64,000 nucleotides of DNA from a bacterium (lineage in GTDB: Bacteria; Bacteroidota; Ignavibacteria; SZUA-365), in the NCBI GenBank assembly GCA_020444325.1, contig JAHLLD010000003.1:85572-149571 (forward strand). The letters run 5' to 3'. Position 1 is the stretch's first letter; the number at the start of each line of letters is the position of its first letter. Positions 43,300 through 51,762 of the stretch are shown here, one piece after another. The notes beneath the pieces were generated by a model. The model was not told the origin of the DNA. It worked only from the letters and a program-made list of their open reading frames with translations, and did not search any database. A program made the position numbers and the translations under genes.

Positions 43300-44337
43300 T
43301 TACTGCATCCACAGATCACTGACGTATCCGAGACGAATGGAAAAAGGTTGCCAGGTCTTGCCGCGGGAATCGGAAATGAATGAGCCGTTTTCTGCGCCTG
43401 CGTAGACACGGTCCGGCTGCCGGGGATCAAAGAGCAATGCATTGATATTGAGGTTTGTCAATCCACCGCTTGCGAACTCCCATGTCTTGCCGAGATCGCT
43501 GCTGCGCATGACGCCGGTGATGCGGGTGCCAATAAGCAAGGTGCTGCGGTCGCGCGGGTCGAACACGGCACATTTGACGGAGGGGAAGCGCAGACCTTCG
43601 TTGCGGTTTGTCCACGACCTGCCACCATCCGTACTGACCCATATCCCGTCCTGTTCGCTCCAGGCGAGCAGGTGCGTCGGATCCTTCGGGTGCGCCTGCA
43701 AACCGGAAAGCGGCTGCGATTCGAGTCCGCTCCGTCTCCAGCTCGCTCCCTTGTCCGCCGACCGATACACGCCGTCGTTGGTCGCAATGAGCATGCTGCC
43801 CGGTACGCGGAGGAGCTGCGTGACATAGGTGCCGTCAGGTGTAGAGAGTCCTGCATTGGAAGTGTTCCAGCTTGCGCCGCCGTCTTTGGAGAGGAATATC
43901 CCTTCCGTCGTTGCAGCCCAGATGCCGGTAGCGTCCATTTCAATGTCGAGCACCGCCGGCATATCCCATCCGCTGATCAGTTTCCAATCCTCGCCCGCGT
44001 TGCCGCTTTCAAGCACCCCATAATCGCTGCCCAGCAGCACATGCGCACTGTTTGCAGGATCAACGGCAATGGCGTTGACGGCACTTGTGATCCACCCGCG
44101 ATTCATCCAGCTCTCGCCGAGATCGGTACTGACGGCGAGTCCCTGGTATACCGGTGCGGCATTGGAGAGTCCCGCAGGTGGCGGTGCATAGTAGAAGCTG
44201 ATATAGAACGGATGCTCCTGCGCCTGCAGTGTCATGCTGCAGAACAGCAGAGTGAGGAAAAGCGGGAGTTTGCCGCGGCGAAAGAAAAACGCGCTGCGCC
44301 GGTTTTGCCGCGATGCCTGTAGTCTTGTCGGACGCAT
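43300..44337 (-). CDS. Secreted seven-repeat BNR propeller protein without sorting domain
   Basis: The protein has 345 residues with a signal peptide after a basic start (LPLFLTLLFCSMTLQAQ). Exactly seven S-x-D-x-G-x-x-W-like repeats (STDLGESW, SGNAGEDW, SKDGGASW, SADKGASW, STDGGRSW, SSDLGKTW, SDSRGKTW) predict one closed seven-bladed propeller. It has no T9SS domain, so it may stay in the periplasm. It starts 2 bp after murA ends and its stop is 1 bp before the next start. Confidence 0.84.
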   Translation of the reverse strand: MRPTRLQASRQNRRSAFFFRRGKLPLFLTLLFCSMTLQAQEHPFYISFYYAPPPAGLSNAAPVYQGLAVSTDLGESWMNRGWITSAVNAIAVDPANSAHVLLGSDYGVLESGNAGEDWKLISGWDMPAVLDIEMDATGIWAATTEGIFLSKDGGASWNTSNAGLSTPDGTYVTQLLRVPGSMLIATNDGVYRSADKGASWRRSGLESQPLSGLQAHPKDPTHLLAWSEQDGIWVSTDGGRSWTNRNEGLRFPSVKCAVFDPRDRSTLLIGTRITGVMRSSDLGKTWEFASGGLTNLNINALLFDPRQPDRVYAGAENGSFISDSRGKTWQPFSIRLGYVSDLWMQ

Positions 44338-44339
44338 GA

Positions 44340-45683
44340 TCAGTAGTCCTCACTGTCGACGCGCTGTATGTCGGCGCCGAGATTTCTCAATTTCAATTCG
44401 ATGGCCTCGTATCCCCGGTCGATGTGATAGACGCGAAGCACTTCGCTGCTTCCGCGTGCGATGAGTCCTGCGATGATCAGGGAAGCGCTCGCGCGCAGAT
44501 CTGTCGACATCACGGTTGCTCCGGTAAGATGGTCCACCCCGTGCACGATGGCCACGTTTTTCGTTACATCGATACGGGCGCCCAGGCGCTGAAGTTCCGG
44601 TACGTGGTTGAAACGGTCGAAATACACCGTATCGGTCACCACCGAACTTCCCCCGGCGGTACTCATCATCGCCATCCACTGCGCCTGCATATCGGTCGGG
44701 AAACCGGGATAAATGGATGTTGTCGCGTCAACCGGCTGCAGTGATCCTTCGCTGCGCAGGGTGATGGTGTTTTCGGTGACCGCGATTTCGCATCCAGCCT
44801 GTCGCAGCATGTCGAGCGGTACGGAAAGATGTTCATGCTGTACGTTCTCGAGCGTGACCTCTCCTCCGGTTGCGGCAGTGGCAGCCAGGAAAGTCCCTGC
44901 TTCAATACGATCGGGGATATTGCTGTCGTCCGCGGGATGCAGTTCGTCGACGCCTTCGACGGTCAGGCAGTTACTGCCGATTCCGTCGATGCGGGCACCC
45001 ATGCGGACGAGGAAGGACGCCAGCTGTGTGATTTCCGGCTCGACGGCAGCATTGCGGAGTACGGATTGTCCTTTCGCCAGCACCGCCGCCATCAGGGCAT
45101 TACCCGTTGCGCCGACGCTGGAAATTTCAAAGTCGATTTCTGTACCCTGCAGCGCGCGCGCCTGTGCGATGACATAGCCGCCTTCGATGCTGATTTCTGC
45201 ACCCAGCGCCTCCATGGCCTTGAGATGCAGGTCGACGGGTCTCGGACCCCAGGCACAGCCGCCGGGATAGGAAACACGCGCGTGTCCGTAGCGGCCGAGA
45301 AGGGGACCCAGCACGTAGAAGGACGCACGCATTTTCTTCACCATCTCATACGGCGCTTCGTGGCTGTGCACCCTGCTGGTGTCGAGTTCGATCGTCGTGC
45401 CCGGATGGCGGATCTCTACGCCCATCGTTTCGAGCAGCTGCGACATGGTTGAAATATCACGCAGGCGAGGCGTGTTGGCAAGGCGGCAGCGTCCACTCGT
45501 CAGTAATGCCGCAGGCATCAGTGCGAGGGAGGCGTTTTTTGCTCCGGATATCGTCACGGATCCCTGGAGACGATTTCCGCCGCGTATGATGAATTTGTCA
45601 AGTGATGGCAATGGTACCGGATGCGAAAGGTGCGACAGTAGTGGCAGAAAAGTACGTGAATTGCGCTGTTCAATGCAATGCAT
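44340..45683 (-). CDS. murA: UDP-N-acetylglucosamine 1-carboxyvinyltransferase
   Basis: The protein has 447 residues. The fold starts at DKFIIRGGNRLQGSVTISGAKN. The phosphoenolpyruvate-adduct cysteine is Cys143 in YPGGCAWGPRPVDLHL, equivalent to E. coli Cys115. The last part, VHGVDHLTGATVMSTDLRASASL, is also diagnostic. It makes the first committed step of peptidoglycan precursor synthesis. The ATG at 45683 has a GGGAGGG site and gives a 28-residue extension before the usual DKF start; a TTG just before that residue is an alternative. It opens an operon with two secreted proteins. Confidence 0.95.
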   Translation of the reverse strand: MHCIEQRNSRTFLPLLSHLSHPVPLPSLDKFIIRGGNRLQGSVTISGAKNASLALMPAALLTSGRCRLANTPRLRDISTMSQLLETMGVEIRHPGTTIELDTSRVHSHEAPYEMVKKMRASFYVLGPLLGRYGHARVSYPGGCAWGPRPVDLHLKAMEALGAEISIEGGYVIAQARALQGTEIDFEISSVGATGNALMAAVLAKGQSVLRNAAVEPEITQLASFLVRMGARIDGIGSNCLTVEGVDELHPADDSNIPDRIEAGTFLAATAATGGEVTLENVQHEHLSVPLDMLRQAGCEIAVTENTITLRSEGSLQPVDATTSIYPGFPTDMQAQWMAMMSTAGGSSVVTDTVYFDRFNHVPELQRLGARIDVTKNVAIVHGVDHLTGATVMSTDLRASASLIIAGLIARGSSEVLRVYHIDRGYEAIELKLRNLGADIQRVDSEDY

Positions 45684-45704
45684 ACTCGCTTTTCCCTCCC
45701 GCGT

Positions 45705-45733
45705 TTGCGGTGCCACACGCATTTGCCTATATT
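45705..45733 (+). promoter_or_regulatory. Candidate promoter for the 45772 gene
   Basis: TTGCGG (45705-45710), 17 bp, TATATT (45728-45733), 39 bp before the ATG, in the 88-bp gap divergent from murA. An overlapping TATTTTTG also matches the classical Bacteroidetes -7 box. Confidence 0.45.
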
Positions 45734-45771
45734 TTTGCAATTCCGTGATTTCAACTCACAGGACACTATCC

Positions 45772-46587
45772 ATGGGATCCTACGGCAGCTATTTTGTCAG
45801 GGCGTTGCGCAATCCTGTCGGTCTGCTGACGCTTGCCGGATTCGGCGCCATCAGCCTGGTATCGATGAATCCGATTCCGCTGTTTATCGGACTCGGACTC
45901 GAAGCAGGGTTTGTGACCGTTGCACCGATGCTGCCCGCGTGGCGGCGTCGCGTGGATGCAAAAGATGAACAGCGCCTCGTCGAAGAGGGGGAAAACAGGG
46001 CGAAGGAAATGCTGCGCAAGCTGCCCGACTCACAGCAGCAGCGCTACAGAACCCTGCGGCAGACGGCAGTCAGCATCCGCGAGAATTATGCCCGCTACAA
46101 CGACGCAAGCCGCAACTATCTCGAGCAGCTTTCCGGCAGACTCGATGACATGCTGCTGCGTTACCTGCGGATGCTCATCACCGAATCCAACTACACGAAA
46201 CATCTCGCCGAGCACAGCGCCACGGAGCTCGAAGGTCGTATCCGCTCACTGCAGGATGAAATGGCGCAGGATGATGAACGTGTCAGAACGATCAAGGAAA
46301 AGCAGCTCAGTATCCTGCAGCAGCGCCGCGAAAAGCTCACGAAGGCTGATGGCGATCGCGAGGTGCTCGCCGCACAGCTCAGTACGCTTGAAGAATTGAT
46401 GCAGCTGCTCAAGGAGCAGGCCATCACGATGAAGGAACCGGATGAGATGAATGCGCAGCTCGATTCTCTCATGTCGGAAATCGAACATACCGAAGACACG
46501 GTCACCGCACTGGAATCTTCCTTCGAGACGCTGTTCGATCGCGAATTGCGTGCAGCGGAAGAGCAGAAGCGGCTGCAGTCAGAATAA
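45772..46587 (+). CDS. Membrane-anchored coiled-coil protein of unknown function
   Basis: The protein has 271 residues. Two hydrophobic segments near the N-terminus ([16 protein letters not shown] and [21 protein letters not shown]) are followed by a long charged, heptad-rich helix to the end (about 65-271: [19 protein letters not shown] and similar). This suggests an inner-membrane scaffold. I recognise no named family. The carboxyltransferase gene starts 16 bp downstream on the same strand. Confidence 0.78.
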   Translation: MGSYGSYFVRALRNPVGLLTLAGFGAISLVSMNPIPLFIGLGLEAGFVTVAPMLPAWRRRVDAKDEQRLVEEGENRAKEMLRKLPDSQQQRYRTLRQTAVSIRENYARYNDASRNYLEQLSGRLDDMLLRYLRMLITESNYTKHLAEHSATELEGRIRSLQDEMAQDDERVRTIKEKQLSILQQRREKLTKADGDREVLAAQLSTLEELMQLLKEQAITMKEPDEMNAQLDSLMSEIEHTEDTVTALESSFETLFDRELRAAEEQKRLQSE

Positions 46588-46603
46588 AACGGAGAAAACA
46601 CGC

Positions 46604-48151
46604 ATGTCCGAAGAAAATCGCAAACGTCTGCATGAACTGCGGGAGATGTCCCGCCAGGGTGGCGGAGAAAAACGGGTCAAGGCGCAGCACGACAAGGGGA
46701 AATTTACCGCGCGTGAGCGGCTGGAAATCCTTCTTGATCGCGGCAGTTTCGAGGAAATCGACGCCTTCGTCAGGCATCGGTCCCACGACTTCGGACTCGA
46801 CAAGCAGCATTATCTCGGCGACGGCGTGGTCACGGGTACAGGACGCATTGACGGACGCCTGGTCTTCGTCTTCAGTCAGGATTTTACCGTCTTCGGCGGC
46901 TCGCTTTCGGAAGCGCATGCGGAGAAGATCTGCAAGATTATGGATATGGCGATGAAAGTCGGTGCGCCGGTAATCGGACTCAATGACTCGGGCGGCGCGC
47001 GCATTCAGGAAGGCGTGGTCAGTCTCGGCGGGTATGCCGATATCTTTCTTCGCAACACCCTCGCTTCCGGCGTGATTCCGCAGATCAGCGCGGTGCTCGG
47101 TCCCTGTGCCGGCGGCGCCGTGTATTCTCCTGCCATCACCGACTTCATCTTCATGGTGGAGCAGAGCAGCTACATGTTTGTCACGGGACCCAACGTGGTC
47201 AAAACGGTCACGCATGAGGATGTTACCTCTGAAGATCTTGGTGGTGCCATGACGCACGCAGGCAAAAGCGGTGTCGCGCACTTTACGCATGAAAATGAAG
47301 TGCAGACGTTGACGCAGCTGCGTCGGCTGATGAGCTTCGTTCCGCAGAATAATATGTCCTGCGCCCCCCGCGTGCCGGCTACGGATACCCCGGATCGTAT
47401 GGACGAAGGGCTCAATACCATCGTGCCCGACAATCCGAACAAGCCCTATGACATCAAGGAAGTCATCCGTATGACCGTGGATGACGGGGATTTCATGGAA
47501 GTGCAGGAAAGCTATGCCGCCAACATCGTCGTGGGCTTCGCACGCTATGATGGACGCTCGGTCGGTATTGTGGCGAATCAGCCTGCCGTGCTCGCCGGCG
47601 TGCTCGATATCGACGCATCGCTCAAGGCCGCACGTTTCGTGCGTTTCTGCGACTGCTTCAATATTCCACTCGTCGTTTTCGAGGATGTGCCCGGTTTTCT
47701 GCCAGGGACCGAGCAGGAATGGCGTGGTATTATCAAGCACGGGGCCAAACTCCTGTATGCCTTCGCCGAGGCCACCGTTCCGAAAATCACCATCATCACG
47801 CGGAAGGCTTACGGCGGAGCTTATGACGTGATGAACTCAAAGCATATTCGAGGGGATTTCAATTTTGCCTGGCCATCGGCGGAAATCGCCGTGATGGGAC
47901 CCAAGGGCGCGGTAGAGATCATTTTCCGAAAGGACATTACCGCATCGAAGGACCCCGAGGCCGCACTCGAAGAGAAGATCAATGAGTACAGGGAGAAGTT
48001 CGCGAATCCTTTCGTCGCGGCGGAGCGTGGATATATCGACGACGTCTTCGAGCCGATGGAAACGCGTCCCCGCATCATACGCGCGCTCGATATCCTCGAA
48101 GACAAGGCCGATTCCAATCCGCGGAAAAAGCACGGCAACATCCCGCTCTGA
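46604..48151 (+). CDS. Acyl-CoA carboxylase carboxyltransferase subunit (PccB/MmdA type)
   Basis: The protein has 515 residues with the two crotonase-like carboxyltransferase halves. Signatures are [20 protein letters not shown] and [16 protein letters not shown] in the N-half, and [15 protein letters not shown] and [16 protein letters not shown] in the C-half. It transfers carboxyl groups between biotin and propionyl-CoA or acetyl-CoA, or acts in methylmalonyl-CoA decarboxylase. The biotin carboxylase and biotin carrier are not adjacent. A GGAG site precedes the ATG at 46604. Confidence 0.92.
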   Translation: MSEENRKRLHELREMSRQGGGEKRVKAQHDKGKFTARERLEILLDRGSFEEIDAFVRHRSHDFGLDKQHYLGDGVVTGTGRIDGRLVFVFSQDFTVFGGSLSEAHAEKICKIMDMAMKVGAPVIGLNDSGGARIQEGVVSLGGYADIFLRNTLASGVIPQISAVLGPCAGGAVYSPAITDFIFMVEQSSYMFVTGPNVVKTVTHEDVTSEDLGGAMTHAGKSGVAHFTHENEVQTLTQLRRLMSFVPQNNMSCAPRVPATDTPDRMDEGLNTIVPDNPNKPYDIKEVIRMTVDDGDFMEVQESYAANIVVGFARYDGRSVGIVANQPAVLAGVLDIDASLKAARFVRFCDCFNIPLVVFEDVPGFLPGTEQEWRGIIKHGAKLLYAFAEATVPKITIITRKAYGGAYDVMNSKHIRGDFNFAWPSAEIAVMGPKGAVEIIFRKDITASKDPEAALEEKINEYREKFANPFVAAERGYIDDVFEPMETRPRIIRALDILEDKADSNPRKKHGNIPL

Positions 48152-48201
48152 CAGCGGGCGAATCATGCCGATCTGAAGGTTGAATACGGGGAGGGGGAAG
48201 G

Positions 48202-49647
48202 TCAGCGCACGATGATGCGCTGCATAGTCGTGGATGCTCCGGAGGTTGCCGACAGGAAATATGCTCCTGCCGGTAGTTTCGCGGTGTGTACGGCAATACT
48301 CTGCATGCCCGCTTCCAGCTCGCCATCCCACAGCGTCTGAATGCGCTTTCCTGAAATGTCCCACAACGCCAGTTGCACGTGGGAATATTCCGCGAGTTCC
48401 AGCGTCACCGAACCGGTTGCGTGCAGCGGATGCGGCGCTACACTTCGGATGTGCAGAGTCGATGCGACTGTTGCCGGGGGCGACTGCGCGTCGACGACAT
48501 CGCCGAACAGGTACTCCAATGCGAGATCGATATGGGCGCGCCAGTTTCCCCAGCTGTGTCCCTCGTGAAATTCCCTGAAGTTGTATTCATACTGACCGTT
48601 TTCGAGCACCTGCAGGAAATTGAGCACCTTGCTGCGTAACACGGGAATATCATAGGTACCAAGGTCGAGATACAGGCGCAGCGCCAGCTGGGGTCCGTCC
48701 GAGAACCGTGTGAAAATCTCGGGAAGGACATAACTCGACTGCGCCGCGACCTTGCCGAACACATCAGGGTATTTCATGGCGATATACAATGCGACATTGC
48801 CGCCGTTCGACGAGCAGCCGACGACTGCGCGGGCTTCTGCGTCCTTTCTCGTGCTGTAATCCCTGTCCACGGTGGCCATGACTTCTTCGATCACGAAACG
48901 GGAAAAATCATCGATCTGATTTCCCGCATATTCCGCGTTGCGATTCACCGGCGGAAGGAAAACGGCAATGCAGGGCGGGATGCGTCTCTCATATATGAGA
49001 TTGTCGAGTACTGTGGTTGCATGGGCAAGGTCGATGTAATGAATGCCGTCGTGGAAGAGGATGACAGGATACTCTCCGCCGAGGCTGTCATACCCGGCAG
49101 GCAGATACACACGTCCCTCCCGTGTATTCTGCAGCAGTGTACTTGCAAAAGTCCTTCTGATCAGGATGCCCTCTGGCACCCCTGCCTGGGGATAGATTTC
49201 AGCCGGAGGGATATATGCCGGCATACGCAGTTCGGAAATGGGACCGATTTCGCCCGGGGCGGTGTAAGGATTCAGGGGATCGGTGTCCCACACTTCCTTG
49301 TTGATGACGAAACTGTAGTCGAGTCGCGCATCAGCTTCAAATGTGTCGCTGCGATACCAGAGAGAAGTTGTCGACAGCCTGGTGAGGGGGGAGGCCTCCG
49401 GATTCCAGTTGTTTCCGTCCCCAGCAAGAGCGACTTCCTGCGCATCTGCGTCCAGGTATACGCGATACACCGTCGTGTCATTCACGATGAGCGGGAAAGC
49501 CGGTACGACGGTCAGAAAGCTGTCGACCATGAACTGCCGCCGCTGTTCGGGCGCATTCTGAACACGAACAATGAGTTCAGGAAAATCCTGCGCCGCCAGA
49601 GGCTGGCAGAGAAGGAAAAGGAAAATCAACGTGGAAAATCTATGCAT
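48202..49647 (-). CDS. Secreted esterase (enterochelin-esterase-like) with T9SS domain
   Basis: The protein has 481 residues with a signal peptide (STLIFLFLLCQPLAAQ). An N-terminal CBM48-like beta domain (about 60-130, AGDGNNWNPEASPL) is followed by an esterase D/Fes-like alpha/beta hydrolase (about 160-375). It has VILFHDGIHYID, the nucleophile elbow GCSSNGG and HEGHSWGNW with the catalytic His. A T9SS domain ends it (VAPHPLHATGSVTLEL, AGAYFLSATSG). It probably hydrolyses an ester or siderophore-like substrate at the cell surface. It follows the AlkD gene by 20 bp. Confidence 0.88.
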   Translation of the reverse strand: MHRFSTLIFLFLLCQPLAAQDFPELIVRVQNAPEQRRQFMVDSFLTVVPAFPLIVNDTTVYRVYLDADAQEVALAGDGNNWNPEASPLTRLSTTSLWYRSDTFEADARLDYSFVINKEVWDTDPLNPYTAPGEIGPISELRMPAYIPPAEIYPQAGVPEGILIRRTFASTLLQNTREGRVYLPAGYDSLGGEYPVILFHDGIHYIDLAHATTVLDNLIYERRIPPCIAVFLPPVNRNAEYAGNQIDDFSRFVIEEVMATVDRDYSTRKDAEARAVVGCSSNGGNVALYIAMKYPDVFGKVAAQSSYVLPEIFTRFSDGPQLALRLYLDLGTYDIPVLRSKVLNFLQVLENGQYEYNFREFHEGHSWGNWRAHIDLALEYLFGDVVDAQSPPATVASTLHIRSVAPHPLHATGSVTLELAEYSHVQLALWDISGKRIQTLWDGELEAGMQSIAVHTAKLPAGAYFLSATSGASTTMQRIIVR

Positions 49648-49667
49648 GGAGTGCTGTCTGTCGTATT

Positions 49668-50372
49668 TCAGCGTATGGATTTTTTCTCTAAACGCGCAAT
49701 AATTTCAGGTTTATGCAGTTCACGCAGCGCATCGCGGGCGATCCACCGGGCCGGTCGCGAATCACGTGCCGCCAGTCCCTCTGCACAGGTGATCGCTCTT
49801 GCGTGCAGCGCCAGGTTGCGCTTGCCTATCTGACGCAGTGCCCAGTTCACTGCTTTCTTGACGAAGTTCCGGTCGTCATCAGCTGCCGACTCGATGAGCT
49901 GCAGCCAGGATTCAAATTGGCTGTCTGGGACGTCCTTCGCATGAACGGCAAGGCTGGCAAGCAGCGCGAAGGCGGAACGACGGACAAATTCCTCTTCCCG
50001 CGTATGCCAGGCGAGAATCTTCTCCTGGGCAAACGGCGTTTTCCGAAAGAGATTGTTGCATACCTGGTCCGTCACATCCCATGAATCGAAATCAGCCGCC
50101 CAGCTGTCCATCTGCTCAGGGGTTACGAGGGCGGGATCATCACAGAATGCGCAAAGCAGTCTGGCGTCGTGCACGCCGGTGTCCCAGAGTGCAAGCGCAA
50201 GCGCATGCTGCCTGCCGACAACCTTTGCCAGCGCCCGGATGGAGGGCATGGAATTCCCGAATGCTTTCTCGGTATTGATGCCGAAACGTGCCATGCCCTC
50301 GAGATTCGTCTTGTCGCCGCTGCGGCGAAGTTCATCGAGTACGGCGTCAACATTCTCCTTGATGGTGTCCAT
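49668..50372 (-). CDS. DNA alkylation repair protein (AlkD-like HEAT-repeat)
   Basis: The protein has 234 residues. The helical repeat pattern with YGINTEKAFGNSMPSIRALAK-like start, FDSWDVTDQVCNNLFRKT and DDRNFVKKAVNWALRQIGKRN matches AlkD-type DNA glycosylases, which excise N3- and N7-alkylated bases by contacting the DNA backbone. It is divergent from the MarR gene. Confidence 0.9.
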   Translation of the reverse strand: MDTIKENVDAVLDELRRSGDKTNLEGMARFGINTEKAFGNSMPSIRALAKVVGRQHALALALWDTGVHDARLLCAFCDDPALVTPEQMDSWAADFDSWDVTDQVCNNLFRKTPFAQEKILAWHTREEEFVRRSAFALLASLAVHAKDVPDSQFESWLQLIESAADDDRNFVKKAVNWALRQIGKRNLALHARAITCAEGLAARDSRPARWIARDALRELHKPEIIARLEKKSIR

Positions 50373-50398
50373 GAAGCAAAATATATACGACCTTCAAT

Positions 50399-50932
50399 AT
50401 GAAACAACGCAACTCTGCATTGACATTGGGAAAAAAACTGGCGATTTTTGTTGCAAAATATTCAAATTTGAAATATTTGAAGAACGCAAAGAAATACGGA
50501 AACAGGGAAGACGAAGCGCTGGGCATGTGGATCAAGCTTGCACGCGCGTACGCCACGTTCAACCGGGAGTCGGTCAAGGATATCCGCAGTTACGGACTGA
50601 CACAGCCGCAGTTCGGTGCACTCGAGTGTCTGCTGCATCGCGGACCGATGACTATCGGTGAACTTTCGCGGAAAATGCTCGTCAGCGGGGGGAACATGAC
50701 CTGCGTCGTCGACAATCTCGAGAAAGAGGGTCTGGTGCATCGCAGGCACTCGGATGAAGATCGGAGAGCCGTCATCGTGGAGTTGACCGAAAAAGGAAAG
50801 ACGATGATCGGTAAAATCTTTCCGACGCATGCGAAGCGCATCGCCGAGATCGCTGACGTGCTCGACAGCGAAGAGCAGGCGACACTCGCGGCGCTTTTGA
50901 AAAAACTCGGTCAGCGTCTCAACGAACACTGA
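50399..50932 (+). CDS. MarR family transcriptional regulator
   Basis: The protein is up to 177 residues. The core domain (SYGLTQPQFGALECLLHRG, MLVSGGNMTCVVDNLEKEGLV, SDEDRRAVIVELTEKG) is a winged helix with dimerisation helices. I list the longest ATG frame, but its start has no ribosome site and leaves only 26 bp to the divergent AlkD gene, and its first 78 bp are AT-rich and contain promoter- and operator-like sequence. Family similarity seems to begin at about residue 27, so a TTG at 50477 is the more likely start; ATG 50525 would cut into the first helix. Confidence 0.85.
   Translation: MKQRNSALTLGKKLAIFVAKYSNLKYLKNAKKYGNREDEALGMWIKLARAYATFNRESVKDIRSYGLTQPQFGALECLLHRGPMTIGELSRKMLVSGGNMTCVVDNLEKEGLVHRRHSDEDRRAVIVELTEKGKTMIGKIFPTHAKRIAEIADVLDSEEQATLAALLKKLGQRLNEH
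50420..50481 (+). promoter_or_regulatory. Candidate promoter and MarR operator
   Basis: TTGACA (50420-50425), 17 bp, GATTTT (50443-50448), then TTCAAATTTGAA (50461-50472), a perfect 12-bp palindrome that overlaps TTCAAAT-N7-ATTTGAA (50461-50481). AT-rich dyads like these are typical MarR-family sites, consistent with autoregulation and possibly control of alkD. Confidence 0.5.
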
Positions 50933-50961
50933 TCCGTCCCTGGGATTGAACTGCTGATACC

Positions 50962-50990
50962 GGTGCCGAACTTCGGCATTTGTGTTTTTT
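50962..50990 (+). terminator. Intrinsic terminator after the MarR gene
   Basis: TGCCGA (50964-50969) and TCGGCA (50973-50978) form a short stem with a 3-base loop, followed by TTTGTGTTTTTT. It overlaps a weak TTCGGC-17-TATGTT promoter for lutA (50972-51000). Confidence 0.65.
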
Positions 50991-51030
50991 GTGCTATGTT
51001 ACGCCCTGAACACCAGCACACGAGGAAGCA

Positions 51031-51762
51031 GTGAAGGTCTCGCTTTTTATCCCCTGCATCACCGATCAGCTCTATCCCTATTCAGGGATGAATATGCTGC
51101 GCGTTCTCGAACGTGCCGGTGTGGATGTGCAATATGACGAAAAGCAGACCTGCTGCGGACAGCCGGCGTTCAACACTGGCTATCATGAGGAAGCGCGCAC
51201 ACTCGCGGAGCGCTTCCTGGACATTTTTGATGGTGACGGATCGGATGCCATTGTTGCCCCTTCGGGATCCTGCACCACGATGGTGAAAGCGTTTTACGGC
51301 GATCTGCTCGAACTCAGTGCGCCATACCGGGAGAAGGCGGAGCGCGTGCGCGCCCGGCTGCACGAATTCACATCATTTCTCGTGGATGTGCTGCATTGTG
51401 AGGATCTGAATGCCAGCTTCGAGGGTCGCGTGACGGTGCATGATTCCTGTCATGCGCTTCGTGAATTGCACGTCAAGGAACAGCCACGACGCCTGTTGCG
51501 CAGGGTGAAGGGACTTCAACTCGTGGAAATGGACAGGGCGGAGGTGTGCTGCGGTTTCGGGGGAACCTTCGCAGTGAAATTCGCCGATGTCAGTACCGCG
51601 ATGACAGAGGAAAAACTGGAGTCCATCGAGCGCAGCGGAGCGGAATGGGTGACGGGAGTGGATTCGAGTTGTCTCATGCAGATCGATGGCATGCTCAGAC
51701 GCAGGGGCAGCAGCGCGCGCTGCATTCATATTGCCGACATTCTGGGTGGGGAAGCCGCATGA
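51031..51762 (+). CDS. lutA: Lactate utilization protein A, (Fe-S)-binding
   Basis: The protein has 243 residues. Two CCG-domain (DUF224) repeats with TCCGQPAFNTGY and EVCCGFGGTFAVK are typical of LutA/LldE, one part of the L-lactate dehydrogenase complex that passes electrons to the quinone pool. The start is GTG, preceded by CGAGGAAG. Its stop overlaps the lutB start (ATGA). Confidence 0.94.
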   Translation: MKVSLFIPCITDQLYPYSGMNMLRVLERAGVDVQYDEKQTCCGQPAFNTGYHEEARTLAERFLDIFDGDGSDAIVAPSGSCTTMVKAFYGDLLELSAPYREKAERVRARLHEFTSFLVDVLHCEDLNASFEGRVTVHDSCHALRELHVKEQPRRLLRRVKGLQLVEMDRAEVCCGFGGTFAVKFADVSTAMTEEKLESIERSGAEWVTGVDSSCLMQIDGMLRRRGSSARCIHIADILGGEAA

